Assembly (NCBI GenBank): GCA_051453625.1
Contig: JBOZIK010000001.1
Location: forward strand, 202,671,462-202,707,827
Length of the DNA stretch: 36,366 nucleotides
Reading direction: 5' to 3'
DNA from: Welwitschia mirabilis
Lineage: Eukaryota > Gnetophyta > Gnetopsida > Welwitschiales
Below are positions 10,400 to 23,019 of the stretch, one piece after another. A program made the position numbers and the translations under genes. A model generated the notes under the pieces. The model was not told the origin of the DNA. It did no database searches and saw only the letters and a program-made list of their open reading frames with translations. Numbering within the stretch: position 1 is the first letter of the stretch; every line of letters begins with the position of its first letter.

Positions 10400-11900
10400 T
10401 TCATAATATTAAGTTCTTTCATTTGAAAAGTGAAATTTCTAGATAAATGTCTCTTCTTAATCCTACCTACACTTCTAACGTTCCAATGATTAATCTTTAT
10501 ACATTCTTTTAGGTATTAATGAAGTGTCTCTACTTTTTTTCTAACTTACCTCTAATCTAAGTTCCTTTTGAAATGCTTCTAGTCCCCTCTTTATAGCTCT
10601 GATTTATTGAATGTATTCTTTTGAGAAGATGATTGAGTCATCTATAAAGTGATTATAGTTTATCTACACCTTGTTAGGCATTTTTCTTCTTCTCTCTTTA
10701 TGAAGTCTTGTAAGGCATCTCATACAATTATAAAAAGGTATAACAAGAGGAGATCCCCTTGCTATATATCTCTTTCTATTTCAAAAAATCCCTAAGTATT
10801 TTAATTCATTTTAATACTAAACTTGGCCGATCTCGAAATTTGTAGTATCATCATTATAAAATGAGGAGAAAAACCATTCATTCTTAGAATATATTCTAAG
10901 AAACTCAAAGATACACTATCAAATCCTTTTAAATGTCTAGTTTTAACATCCAAGATCTTTTTTTTTCTTTTCTCTATAATTAAGTATTTTATGATTGAAT
11001 ATCACCTAGTCAAGAATGTTTCTATTCTCTAGAAATCCTGCTTAATTTGGTCTGCCAACATTCTAAAGACAAGGTCTTATCCTTTAACTATAACTTTGGT
11101 AAAGAGTCTACATAGTACATTACATATCCTAATGGATCTATAGTTCTAAACATCTACTGCTTATTTTTTATTTTGTATTATGATAACATGGAAGTTACTC
11201 TAGGAATGGGGTATGAATATGAGATCCATGATTTTTTCAAAGGCCTTTTCACTAACTTACCTACTATTTTCCAAAACTTGCTAAAAAATTTCCACTGTCC
11301 ACTTGTCAAGGCCTAGGATACTATTTAGTTTTATTTTTCTAAGAATCTTTTAGACTTCATTTAATTATAACTTTCATATAGGTTTTTAATACTACTAGGA
11401 TTTAGTCCATAATGTTGATATTTATATATCTTTTTTCACTATCCATAGCTCTTTGAGGATTACAATGAATGCTTTCTATGTCTTATATCCCTTGTAAATT
11501 TAACTATTCTAAATCACTCATTGTATCATGTTACTCTGTCTCCTTTGTTTGATCACTTTAAAGAATAATTTTTCATTCTGATTATTGCTTCTCATACTTC
11601 CCCTCCTATTTTCTAATCTAGTGAAGCTTCCACAGCCTATTCCATTCTTTCTCTTACACATATTAACTATTTTCCTACCTCTCTTGAATTTCTTTGATCT
11701 TCTACTTTACTTTTTTCTTTCTCTTAAATCTTCTACCCTAGTCTTTTCTTCATTCCTTTAGCCATATTTTTAGTTTTAGAATATTTTGCTATAGTAACTG
11801 CATGGGTTTGAGCTTGTATAATTGTCAATCTTTTTCTAAAAACTTATTCACATTTTTTATCCTCTAACTAGGAATTTTTAAACATGAATTAAGAATTCTA
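10400..11900 (-). pseudogene. L1-type LINE reverse transcriptase, decayed (left copy)
   Basis: Conserved motifs of plant non-LTR reverse transcriptase appear in the right order on the minus strand, in several frames and with many stops. At about 11570 there is a degenerate linker ending like LKxxxKGDRVT (family: W.QKSR.KWL.EGD.NT). At 11323-11283 ILGLDKWTVEIF matches the family motif PGPDGWTVEFF. At 10763-10709 ARGSPL followed by an FxF-like run matches RQGDPLSP. At 10658-10622 HFIDDSIIF is the catalytic (F/Y)xDD motif. In life the enzyme would copy the LINE RNA at a nicked target site. The zf-RVT tail seen in the right-hand copy is not found here, so the 3' end may be lost at the LTR junction at 10089. 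It is far too broken to be active. Confidence 0.8.
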
Positions 11901-12560
11901 TGATTTACCTCTATCTGAAAGAAAGAAAATGGGTCTGTGATCCAAATATCATCTATCCTTCTCTTTTAACATCTAAGCATTAGCATCACATCTATTTTTG
12001 ATTAGATCTTATCTTTACATTTTTTTCCTATTAGACTAGGTAAATTGCATCCTTTAAAGAGGAAAATCTCCTACATCTATAACCCTCATCAAGATTTTTA
12101 GCTTCCTTACTTCTATATTTGATTAGCTCCATCTTGCTTATTTTTTCATTCAAATAAGATTTGGTTAAAGTCTTCTATAATCATGACCTTATGAGTTTTC
12201 AATTTTTGTAGAGTCTCTCCAAATTGTATATTTTTTCATCCTACTTTATGAGTCATGTATATTAATTAGCTGACAGTATGTTATCAAGATGATCTAATAC
12301 CATCTACCCATCTTTAAATTTTTGTATTTAATGTCTTTTTTTATCATCATCAAAAGTTCTTCAATTATATTACAATTTAGTATTTGTTCTATATTTTAGT
12401 TTTTACATAATTTATCAAATATTTGTCCTCTATTTATTTTAGTCTCTTAAAGGCATACTATTTCTTCCTCCTTATTCTTAACAAGTTCTTCTAATGCTTT
12501 TATTTTAGCGATTAATTTCACATTCCTTATATTTTAACTTAATATATGCATTACTTTTAT
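11900..12560 (-). pseudogene. L1-type LINE AP-like endonuclease, decayed (left copy)
   Basis: On the minus strand near 12545 a degenerate S-x-N-I-R corresponds to the family's WNIRG start. At 12480-12439 EEEIVCL-stop-ETK matches the catalytic LQETK motif. At 12060-12030 KGCNLPSLIGKKCK matches GDFNL...EK. This domain nicks target DNA to prime reverse transcription in L1-type elements. Stops and frame changes are frequent. It lies between the ORF1 remnant on its 5' side and the RT remnant on its 3' side, the normal L1 order. Confidence 0.75.
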
Positions 12561-12849
12561 TTTTTGAAGTCTTGGTTGATATTTCCAAAAGGGTTTGCTA
12601 AGATCCATTTGTTATGTTTTTCGAAGCTGCTATGTTTGCTTTCTCCATCATAAATGGCCTTCTTATTTACTTTTTTTGGGTTTAATCTTCTTAAATTTCA
12701 TAATATGATTCTAATTCTAATTCATTCAAGCTACTATATGTGATTTCAAAAACTTGTTTATGTTTAGTTTCTTATTTTTAATTCACATTTTGATTTTGTT
12801 ATGTTAGGGGATCTCCTCTTGTTCCTTTTCTCTCATCTACCTTTACTTT

Positions 12850-13650
12850 TATCTTTATAAGGAAAAATCCTCCCATATTTTTCCTTTTTAATTCTAGTTG
12901 GCTATATTTATCTTGCCTTTATATTGGTCTTATGAAATTTAATGACTATTTGAAAACCATCCTTGTCCTTTCTTATCTTACATACTTCCTATCTATGTTC
13001 ATATTTTTTGTAATTAACATATTAGACAGGTTTACATTTCTATGTCAGATGGCCTTTTCTATCTTATCTCCTATAGATAAATGTCTTTTAACCTTGGGCA
13101 AAATATCTTTAAGTGTTCTATTACTTTATAATATGAGTGGGGAGTGGATTGTTTTAGTATTCTATCTTCACTTCATCTATTCCAATGTTGTATAATATCT
13201 AGAACTTTATCAGCTTTTTAATTATCTTTAGATCTATCCACATGAAAAAATTATTAGTATTGTTCTTATTCCACTCATTATCATTAATTTTAGATTTATG
13301 ATTTTTTGAAAATATGATGCTAATTCCTTTATAAATTCCTAATTCCCTAGGATAAGGCTTATTCTGCTAAGATTTACCTATATTAAAAGCTTATGAAAAA
13401 GCTTGCTAAAGTTTGTACTAGGCCTTTAATAGTTAATGATAAGTCTTCTCACACCAAAAAATCATAGCCCCCTTAGATTATGTTGTTTAAGTTCTCTTTT
13501 AATTTAAACTCAAATAAAATAATCCCCTTAGGTAGTGCTATTACATAAAATTTTTTTTAGCCCTATCCATTTTGGCATAATACACTTTTTAATCATTTGC
13601 ATATTAGCCATTGATCTAGCCAATGAAAAAAGATTGATCAAGTTACACAT
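12850..13650 (-). pseudogene. LINE ORF1 with DUF4283-like domain, decayed (left copy)
   Basis: Minus-strand 13530-13430 translates to KGIILFEFKLKENLNNII-stop-GAMIFWCE in a single frame. This fits the DUF4283 pattern of plant LINE ORF1 proteins (FxFxSEEDxxxVLxxGPW). About 200 bp downstream, FMWIDLKII fits the following W(V/I)xIxxLP strand. Near 13040 CLICYNYKKYEH resembles a broken CCHC zinc knuckle. ORF1 proteins bind the element RNA. The plus-strand reading frame at 12932-13195 is the antisense shadow of this region. Confidence 0.65.
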
Positions 13651-13699
13651 TTTTTTCCTTTTTTTTATTTTTAAAAAAAAAAGAAAATAATTATAGGGG

Positions 13700-15050
13700 T
13701 GGTGAAACCACCCTATACTAGGGAGGCAACATAGGGAAACATAAGACTAATATCCCCTTTAGTTGGAGAAAATGTGGCCATGCTGGAGCTAGACAAGAAA
13801 TCATCCTAGATCATCTACCAAAACCTCAAAATCCTAATTCACTTCTTTAAATTCCTCTTCTCTTACCTAATTATTATCATGATGAAGTTAATGGCCTTGT
13901 TCTAGTAACTTAACTTAATAACATTTAACTAAGATTTGTGGGATATTCCTAGGATCAATAAAAGGCATCTATTCATTTTGTGAATTATAGCCAGTAGGAC
14001 TTCTCTTCTTACATGATTCATATTAATGTCCTCATGGGGATCTTGATTTTCTTCTTTAGAGGAGGAATCTAAGTGGGATTGGAAATTTTATTCCCCTACT
14101 GTGATTAGGACTATCATCTTCCTTTTGAGGAGGGGCCTCTTAACCTTGCTCTAGATATGGATGCTATTGTTTCTTTACTTAGACCAGGGTTCCCACTAAA
14201 CTACCTTTTCTTACATTAAGGTAGAATTACTTCCTCTAGAGGAGTCTCTTAGGATGAGGGAGGAGACGCCTCTCTCTAAGACTAGGGATTTGTTGATTTA
14301 TCTCCCTTTCCTAGAATACCGAGTCTCCTCTAAAGTCCTTCATCATGGATAGGGAAGAGGGGAATGGGTTTCCTTGTCCTTAGGTCTATTGCAGCTCTCC
14401 ACAATATCATAACAAGGCCTAAGTGCCTTAATAAATCTTTCTGAAACAATGCCTAAACAAATAAATAGGGTAGGTTAACTTGATTTTCTAGGTATAAGGC
14501 CTTGAGAAAAGTAGAATATAGTTTTGATAGCTTTGAACAATAACTAGTCTAAATGAAGTATTGGTTAATCATCTTTGCCCCTAAACCCCATCAGAATAGA
14601 AGTACCTTGCAGCTAATATGGCCACTAGATAGCTTATGGACATCTCTTAGTAAGAAATGAAAGGACTTCCATTATATTCTATTATTGAGAGGGATTCTTT
14701 CCCCTACCACAATAAGATTAACATGTGGAAAATGGATTCTTCTATAATTTCATTTAAGATTCATCTGAAAGTTGTTCCTTACCCTCTTCATATTTTGTAG
14801 AATAGGGTAATATTAGCTTTGGGCTCTCCTTTCAGTTTGTGTAAAAGTACTCCCTAACCTAGGACTTGCACCTTATCCTAAGAAAAGGGCACAGTTCGAA
14901 CAACCCAGGGTCTAATGACTTAATTGCTAGAGTGACCGTCATGGTAGCCTTGATTTGAGAGTGATACCATCTAATCTTTCTAGTAGTATTTATGGGATAT
15001 GAAAGGAGGGAATTATTAAATATCACTTTATTTTAAGTACACCATATCTG
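13700..15050. other. Unassigned region between two LINE copies
   Basis: This 1.35-kb stretch is less AT-rich than the intergenic flanks and has protein-like minus-strand segments, for example an acidic EEENQDPHEDINMNHV at about 14060-14010. No family is recognised. It lies 5' of the left LINE's ORF1 and 3' of the right LINE's zf-RVT-like region. It may be the 5' end and start of ORF1 of the left LINE, or a separate insertion. Confidence 0.35.
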
Positions 15051-15129
15051 CCACAGCATTAGATGTATCCCATCCTTTAACCATGTATCAAATGCATTCC
15101 TGATGTTGTAATAATTAGTCATTAATTTC

Positions 15130-18090
15130 ATTAAGTTTAAGCTCCATTTGCATTGATGAAATAACTATTATGAATCTTCTTGACTTAATTGGTAGATTGG
15201 ACAGGTGATTACAACCTAGATGTCATGTTTAAGAAATTAGTCTCTTGTTAAAATCCAACTGTGGCCCTTCAACCAACAGAAAATATTAATTTTGTCTAGA
15301 ATTTTCCTTGTCCAAAAACTTTTGTAGGCATCATTTTTCCTATATTTCTTAATAAGTATCATTTTGGTTATGTCATCATTATAGATTTTTAGCTGCATTG
15401 AGTTTCTTTTAGCATTGCAGAGATGTTTTTTAAGGTATAACTCCCTTTCTACTATGCTCCATCTAGGGTATTTATAACTGATTAGATTGCTCTAGGGTTA
15501 ATCACCTTTGAGGAGTATTTTGAGAACTTTGTGTTCTCTAGTAAGTAGACAATCCTCTGACCTGTGAATTCCCTAGTCTCTTACCTTCATGAGATAAGTA
15601 ATGAGTTCTCACTTATAAAGGTGAATGTGTCTTCTATATNNNNNNNNNNATATTTACCTCCTAACCAAGTGAAGTCCTTTAGTATTTTATTGATTTTTTT
15701 TATTGTAAATTTTGAAGAACAAAGGCTTTGTACCAGAATAAAGATATGAGACAGGTATTTTCAAGGATGATCTTGGCTCTGGAGGAAAGAAATTTATTCT
15801 TCCAAACATTACATTTCTTATAAATTAATTCTAGGATGAAGTTCTAAGTCAGGGACTTATGCCAATTTTTGAGAAGAATTCTAAGGTAGACATCCTAAAG
15901 TTCTTCATTTTGGCATTAAAATTCTAGTGATTTTGCCCCTTCTGGTGATGCTTTTTCCATAATGTAAATTCTAGACTTATTATAATTAGTTTATAGTCTT
16001 ATGAAATCTACAAATAAATTCATTAAGTTCTTGATAACTCTGGCTTACTGGTAAGAGTCTTAAGTAATAATAATTATGTCATTAGCATAGTGGTTGTTAA
16101 TGAATATTTGTCTTCCTATTTTGCTTTTTATAACTTTATTACTTCTAAATAATCCCTATAAAACATTCATAACAAAGAGAAAAGGAATGAAAATAATGGA
16201 TCCCCTTGCCTTAAACCTCCACCTACTGAGAAATATATAGATCTATGATTATTAACTTCTACTTTGAACTTAATAGAAGCATGCATGTCTAGCCTTAAGT
16301 TAGTGATGTCTAGATTAAATCTAGTTTTTCTAAGAATATAATCCTAGGCTCACCAACTAATATAATCATAATACTTTGCTATGCCTAATTTAGTAATGAG
16401 TAAAGAAGACTTATGTTTTTTTAATAGAATGAATAATTTCATGAGTTGGGAGTATTCGATCCTAGATGTACCTAGACCAGATGGAGCCAAGTTGGGTATC
16501 AGAGATCTCTTTGGGAAGCAGAAGGATAATATGACCCATCATTATTTTTGCAAGGTTCTTATATAGAATGTTACAAATGCCTAGTGATTTGTAATCTTCT
16601 AGTTGATGAGCATTCTATTTTTTGGGGATGAGGATAACCCTTGTTCTGCTCATTTCCCCAAGAATGCTTTTATTATTAAGGATATCTTGCATTACATCAT
16701 GAAGGTTATCTTCCATAATATGAAAGTAGATATTGAATAGTTCTACTAGCCAACTATCTAATCTTAGAGATCTATTATTATTCATGGATCTTAAGGCTAT
16801 TTGAACTTATTCTTTATCTAGTGGTTTAATTAGATGAGAATTACCCTTATCAAAAATTATCTTATCTTCCAAAATAAGGTAGCCAGTGATGTCTTTCCAT
16901 TCCTACATGTTCTTGAGGTGGGTTTACATTTCCTTGGATATGTCCTCTTGGTTTTCAATGACTAACTCCCTGATAGTAAGAATTCTTATTCTATTATCTA
17001 CACTGTGCTTATTAGCCTACTAAAAGAAAAATTTGGTGTGCCTATCTCCTTCTTTAAGCCACTTAATCTTGGATCTTTCCCTTTAATAATGCTCCTTGTC
17101 TATATTTATTCCTTGAAGTTTTATAAGGCATGTATTTTCTTCTTGTGGAGGCAGTCTTGACCTTCTTCACTTTTCTGCTCAACTTGAATTTTATATAACT
17201 CTTCCTCCATCTTATTTTTTGATTTAAATCTTCCCTTGTCCTTCCTTCTCCAATCATTAATGTAATGAATTAAGAGTGTTTAAGCCTTTATAAATAAAAG
17301 TAAGAGGAAGATTACTATCATATTAAATTTAAATCTTCTCAACTCTTGTTTTGGTCTTTTTCGTTATTATCCAATATCACTTCATCTAAAAGGAGGCTTT
17401 GGAAGGCATTATTACCCCTATTTTGAATTTAATTAGTTGGTGGTCCAAGGTCATTCTATTTAGACCGCATGCTTCAGTTAGTAGCTTGGCTATGTTCTTC
17501 CCAGCTAGGACTCAATAGTTCCTGAACATCACTTAGTTACCTTTCATTCTCCTATTAGACCAAGTGCATTTACATTTGATAAGTGGTATATTTAAGAGAA
17601 TGTTTTACACCATAAAATATCTAAGAATTACTTCCATCTAGTATTTTAGTTTTTACCCCCTATTTTCTTCCATTGATTAAGGCATTAACTAAAATTCCCC
17701 ATAACTAACCATTTGGCCTTATTCACTGCTAAGCTCTAAAGGTTCTTCAGCATGAAAGCTTTGTCTAGATTGTTCTGAGGGCTGTAAACATTTGTGATGG
17801 TTCATTCTTCTTTCTTCAAATAGATTATTAAATGATTTTTTATTATTGTTGACTAGGCCTACCTCCTTTTTTGTGAGGGTCATAATTCCTCTTGAACTTC
17901 CTTGTGTTGTAATAGTAAAAATGTTTCACTACTACTAGAAGTTGTCTAATTTCATGCTATCTCATATTTTTGTCTCTTTTAAATAGACTAAATTGATGTT
18001 AAATTTACTAATCAAATCTCTTAGGGTCTTGTTCTTATAGGAAAACCCTAGTCCACTATAATTCAAAGTGAGGTACTTCATCAGTTTTTT
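15130..18090 (-). pseudogene. L1-type LINE ORF2: endonuclease-RT-zf-RVT, decayed (right copy)
   Basis: This is the clearest coding relic of the left half. Minus-strand motifs, in order: endonuclease start YLTLNYSGLG (18082, family LSWNCRGLG) with TLRDLISKFNINLVYLKET to about 17970; ITNVYSPQNNLDKAF and NKAKWLVMGNF at 17815-17700 (family NVYxP...GDFN); linker SKIKWLKEGDRHTKFFF near 17060 (family KWLxEGDxNTKFFH); RT entry RSLRLDSWLVELF near 16770 (family SPGPDGWxxEFF); TRVILIPKK near 16630 (family LIPK); GGGLRQGDPLFSFLFSL at 16225-16172, nearly canonical; HYANDIIII at 16093-16066, where YADD has become YAND; and a zf-RVT-like KINIFCWLKGHSWILTRD near 15290. Stops and frameshifts occur throughout, so it is inactive. 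A 10-N gap lies at 15640-15649. Confidence 0.9.
15640..15649. other. Assembly gap, 10 N
   Basis: Ten undetermined bases inside the LINE relic. The apparent plus-strand frame crossing it at 15564-15749 is not a gene. Confidence 0.99.
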
Positions 18091-18399
18091 TTTTTACCCC
18101 TTTTTGGATGCCCCTTAATCTTTTTTTAACATGTCTTAAATGGTCGTTTAGGAGTTGTTGGCCACATTTTTTATAGTTTTCCTTCTCTCAGAGTATTTTG
18201 TTGCTAGGTATTTTCTCCCTTTAAGTTTCAATGTAATTTGGCTTAGCTATATTTATTTGGTTCTTAGATTGATATTTTTTCTTACTATTCTTTGGATAAA
18301 TCATTGCATTCTTAACTAATTTCTATTTCTTCTATTTATACTAGAATTTTTTCTGATTATGTCTTATCTTTCCATAAAAGGAGAATCTTTCTTTCTATT

Positions 18400-19138
18400 T
18401 TTCATTAATATTAATATATCGTTTTCTACATTTATCCTTTTCATGGTATTTTCTCCCATAATGGGTATATCTCTTCTCTATTTTCACACATTATCCTAGG
18501 GCATCCTCAGTCTTTTCACAAGTCTATCTGACACGTAACTGGAAGGTTCTCATAAGTGGCTTCCATGTTGTACATGCCCCATTTGGATCTTAATTTCAGA
18601 TATTAAATCTCCTTTGTTTTTTCAATGTTAACCTTGATGCAAAATCTTGTCAACACCAATCTCATTTATTTTATGGTAATTTTATCTAGTTTTATTATCT
18701 CTCCAAAATGAAAAGAAATTTTTTTAAAAAGATCTTTATTCCAAAACTCTAAAGGAAAATTGTGTATATGAATCCATATAGGTTGATTTTTTTTAGACAG
18801 ATTTGGATTTGATTGCATCCCCAATGTCCATTTGGCTAGGGATAATCCTCTCATTCTAAAGAATCATGGTCCTCTAGCTATAACTTCCTCTTAATCCCAT
18901 TCAGTATCAAGTTTAAAAATAAATAATCCTTCTAGCATGGCTATCACCTCAAATTTACTAATCTTTATCCATTTAGTGGCTACTCATTCTTTAATAAGAT
19001 TGAGTCTGGGACTCAAGCCAAATAAAACACACTTGTTAATTAGACTGTATTGAAGTTTCTTTTCTATTTAGAGTATGCATCTTTATCTATGTCTAAAATT
19101 AGGGTTTTCCCCTTCTTAAAGGACTAAGTCTTCTCCAT
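18400..19138 (-). pseudogene. LINE ORF1 with DUF4283 domain, decayed (right copy)
   Basis: A minus-strand ATG at 19138 begins MEKT-stop-SFKKGKTLILD. After at least one frame change the DUF4283 region follows at about 19010-18830: TKWIKISKFEVIAMLEGLF, then FKLDTEWD, then VIARGP. A 62-codon open frame (18854-18666) continues with LSLAKWTLGM, IWIHIHNFPLEFWNKDLF and FGEIIKLDKITIK. These are the 'l.L..W' and 'W.RIP.LPLEFW...L..IG..LG..L.LD..T' blocks that close DUF4283 and lead to the zinc knuckle. This protein would coat LINE RNA. It lies directly upstream of ORF2 on the same strand, as in an L1-type element. Confidence 0.8.
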
Positions 19139-22100
19139 TTTGAGGGAAAGAGTCCTACTTTAAGTTCTATTATGAATCAACTCTAAGAAAAGAAATAAAA
19201 CTACAACTTACCTATTACCTAACTATATGGTGGTTGATAATGCATCTTCCTCATGTGTTGTAGCTCTTTGAGATCAAAACTGTGCCTACTTACCTAGTGC
19301 TTTCAAAACCCTGACCTGCTTCTTCACTCCTCTAGTGCTTCCAATTCCTAATCAAGGTATACTTGAAATACTTCTATAAATCCAAGTAATGCTTCAAAGT
19401 TTTCATAGAAGAATATCCTCACTAGAAGGAATATAACAGAATACTTACCTAGAACTCATGTTGCACATACTTGATCTAGCTATCCTAGATTTCTTATCTC
19501 TATCTTTGACTTGTTGTTCCTCCACTTTGATCTTTTTCAATGTCTCCTTAGTTATTACTCTAGCATTCCAATAATGCAAACTTTTCCTACCACCCATTCC
19601 CTTTTAAAGATTAGACCCTCCTACCTCACTTACATCTCCTTGTCACTATTGTAAAACTCTAAACAACATTATTATCATGTATTATCCTTCTACTTAAGAT
19701 GTTATCAAACTTATTCTAAATGAATCATTATTTATACTTTCTATATATTATTTCAAAACATATTTCATGGTTTTTATTTCTAAAATTAACTATTGATGAG
19801 AATAAGAACTTGTTTTATTCATATATTTGAATTTACTATTTTCCTTTTCATAAATAAATATTATCTATTTACATTTAATAATTTCTCATGACCATTATGT
19901 CATGGAAATATAGCAAGTTCATGATCATCTAAATGGTAATGTTAATATAATTCAAATACTTCATCCATAGTGACATACTTTATTTTTTACTTAATTCCTT
20001 GATACTCTTCTTAATTTTTGCTACTTAATTATTTAGTTAATTGTTAATTCCATTTTTATTTTGATGCACTATTTTGTTCTTCTTTCAATTCTCATCATTT
20101 TGTTTCTAAAATATTTCAAAATGCTTAAGGTTAGTAATTTTTTCCAAAAATATAGATTTAATATTATTTCCACTTTTAATGATATATTTTGACAGTCCAT
20201 GATACTAAATAGTAATAACTCCTTATAATGAAGAGTTAAAGTACCTAAGTTTCTCACTATTTATTTCTAAATAATTATCTTTAATATAAATAATAAAAGA
20301 AACTAAGGTTTAAAAAAGGGTCTTCCATTTTCTAACCTTTATAAATTGGCATGAAAATTATGTTAATGTTTCTTATTTTATCAAGCATAAAATTTCATCT
20401 ATAGGGATAAGTTTTAAAGGTTTATTTAGATGATTCATTAATAATGGAATTGAACTTCCATCATATTTTCAATGAACTTAATAAAAAATAATTTAAAAAA
20501 TTTTATTTCTTCTTATTTTATCTTCTTCCCTCCTCATGTATTTTATCATATTTTTCATTCTTTCTTATATTCTTATGCTTTGTTAATTATCCCTTTAAGC
20601 TATCTCATCTTTTACTTTTTATTTGAGATCATCTTGTTTGAAGCCTAAATCTTCCTCCTTAAAAGTAAGAATAATAATATTAGTAGAAGTTTAAAATTGT
20701 TTTAAGTACCTTATGATACCCTCCAAACCAATCTCTTCATGTCTTATTAATGTTTATTTTAAAGATTATAGTAACCATTGATTACTTAAATATTAAGTTT
20801 TCATAATAAATGATTTTCCTTGTAATAGCACTAAAATGATGGAGGTTGCATGGCATTAGAGTTGGTGGGTAATTCTATAGAAATAGAGAGGGACCCTTAT
20901 AGATTCTTTAGGGTTGTTCTTACTACTAAGTTCTTGAAGTAGTCTTAACTCCTTTTCCTTTTAAAATGGAATAATGTACCTTATTTTATATTATTCTCTA
21001 AGAATTTGATCAAAATATCTCATGATGACATAGGAAAAGTGTTGCAATGCATATTTGTGCAAATAATTATGCTTAAGAAGAACCTATCATTCATAAATAA
21101 AATAGATATCTTAAATAATACAATACACTAATATAGATAGGAGTTGACCTAAATAATGTAATTCATCAAAGGCCTAGGATGGAAGAAAGAGAATTGATTT
21201 CAGCATAAAACACTTATGTATTCTAACAACAGAAATAAATTGCAATGAAGAAAAGTACAATGCAATACACTTATGCAAAGTTAATCTAGAAATAAAGAGA
21301 TTAATACACCTTAACTAATAATGCTTAACTTTGATAAAGGTTGCCCTTATAACCTATATCACTCAAGAAATTATCACTAAATTAGAAGCAACATAAACTA
21401 CAAGGGATAAGTAACAACAAGCATAGAAAATGAAAAAGAGTCTCTATATTAAAAGTAGAACCACATCCATGTTATAAAGTACCTGCACCATAATGAAGGA
21501 ATCACAACCTAATACCAAGGAAGAAATCTCCTTACAACTACCAAGGATGGATCTCTGGCCCTTCGATATCCTATCATAAGAATTTCTAGTGTAAGTGAAG
21601 ACAAGATGGAGTCAAGGGAAAAATTGATACTTATTAATAACAAATACACAAACAACAAGATAGATAAACATGTGCAAGCACAATCCTAACAGCCATGCAA
21701 AATACATATAAATAAATGATAAGAGTTAGATGAATGTTCAGTGGGACATTATAATAGATTTCATTCTACTGGTCATTTGGATAATACAAGTAATGATGTT
21801 ACCTCATAAAAAATCCATCTCATCTATAAAATTGATCATAGTCAGCATCCTTATTGGCTTTAACTATTCTGTCATCCATATGGTCATCTGGACAATGAGG
21901 TAGATGATAGGCTTTTACAAGTGTTTATCTAATGCATTAGCCTTAATGTTTGTAGGAAATATGTCTTAAAAATAGAAAGTATTATGAACTATTCTAAATA
22001 CTATAAAATATTATGAAGATTACATGTTTTTGTATCTTTCATCTTAGCTCTCCATTATCATGGAAATAGAGCATAAACCTATATAATATCCTATAAAATA

Positions 22101-22593
22101 CTTAAAATACCCTACCAAATATATGCAAGTTGGTAGTGCAACACAGTTATCCACTTAATCTTATTAGTTCCTGACAAAACTAGGTGATAAACTATGATTG
22201 CGGCCAACTTGTCTAACAACAAAAATAGCTCAAGTACTAATGAAATCATCTCAGAAAAATTTTCAAGAATCTTTAAGATATAAACTGAATTATGAAAAAT
22301 TAGAAAATTGAATGTTTTACCTAAATGAATAACTGATCATACCATATCTTTGTCATTCTCTAGATGATAAGAAGGACGATAGGCTCAAAAAATGGCCTTG
22401 AAAATCAAGAACCTATGACAGAATATTTTTTTAAAAATAAATAATCAGTTAATGCATTTATAATTAAAATACCTCCAATTAAATACATAGGAATAACTAA
22501 AAATATCACCTAAATAAAATTAATCATCATCAATTATATGAAAAATATAGAAAATCATGTAAAAATAAATACACCATGTTAAACTTAAAAATG
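19139..22593. other. AT-rich DNA, nothing coding recognised
   Basis: No domain or RNA gene is seen on either strand. Near 19580-19470 the minus strand has a protein-like stretch (ALxxLxxVxxQxVKDRDKK type) that could be LINE 5' sequence. Around 21740-21910 and 22340-22400 there are GTCATC/GATGAC words resembling those at 34920-35010, on the other side of the nested element. They may be remnants of one older element's LTRs or promoter. Confidence 0.45.
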
Positions 22594-22636
22594 ATGTGTG
22601 TGTGTGTATATATATATATGTATATATACATATAAT
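22594..22636. repeat. (TG)n(TA)n compound microsatellite
   Basis: About seven TG units pass directly into an interrupted TA run ending near TATATACATATAATAAT. It lies just outside the C-terminal fragment of the minus-strand transposon-protein gene. Confidence 0.9.
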
Positions 22637-22723
22637 AATGAGTTTTAGTATAAAAAATACATAGAAGGGGAGATATAAAATATGATAAAATCACTCCCCT
22701 TATCATTGCATAATGAATTCTAC

Positions 22724-23019
22724 TTAGGCAACTAGTTTAAGTGCAGGGAAAGAAGAGGGAGAATGCTTAGGATTAGCAGGGAAATAGAGGTCCAAAGATA
22801 TGGAAATGGAATAGATCATCTCATCACCCTGAACACGAACAACCTCTGAAATATCTACAGTAATACTCTGCTAAATGAAGATAATGTGTTGGTGCATGTC
22901 AACAATCTGGCCTTTAGAGTGTTAGACTCTCCTCTCAATTGTCAGGATTCTTTACTTTAAGATCTAATTCCTCTTATCAAGAGCCTAGATAATCTAGTCT
23001 AATGTCTAGATACTCTAAG
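22724..23019 (-). pseudogene. Plant transposon-protein gene, C-terminal fragment (minus strand)
   Basis: One minus-strand frame gives about 95 codons ending at a TAA at 22726-22724, interrupted by several stops. It includes a heptad-like region (ALDKRN, RILTIERRV, KGQIVDMHQHI) followed by VDISEVVRVQGDEMIYSIS and PKHSPSSFPALKLVA. The coiled-coil character and Ser/Pro-rich end resemble C-termini of the plant-specific transposon-protein family found in LTR elements. The matching upstream part lies at 33264-34170, and the reading there ends in VKFEKIQALLA, which this fragment continues in sense. The two parts are separated by the plus-strand Sirevirus-like cluster. I infer one gene split by that insertion; the join itself is inference. 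Confidence 0.55.

Noticed and set aside
12932-13195. 87-codon plus-strand ORF with a hydrophobic, membrane-like protein
   Set aside because: It is antisense to the LINE ORF1 relic. The hydrophobic look comes from T-rich complement of A-rich coding DNA.
16381-16566. Plus-strand 61-codon ORF
   Set aside because: Antisense shadow of the LINE reverse transcriptase between its LIPK and QGDPL motifs.
17063-17257. Stand-alone small basic protein on the minus strand
   Set aside because: It is the linker between endonuclease and RT of the LINE ORF2 relic, not a separate gene.
20069-20257. 62-codon minus-strand ORF
   Set aside because: No recognisable domain and no supporting context. Treated as chance.
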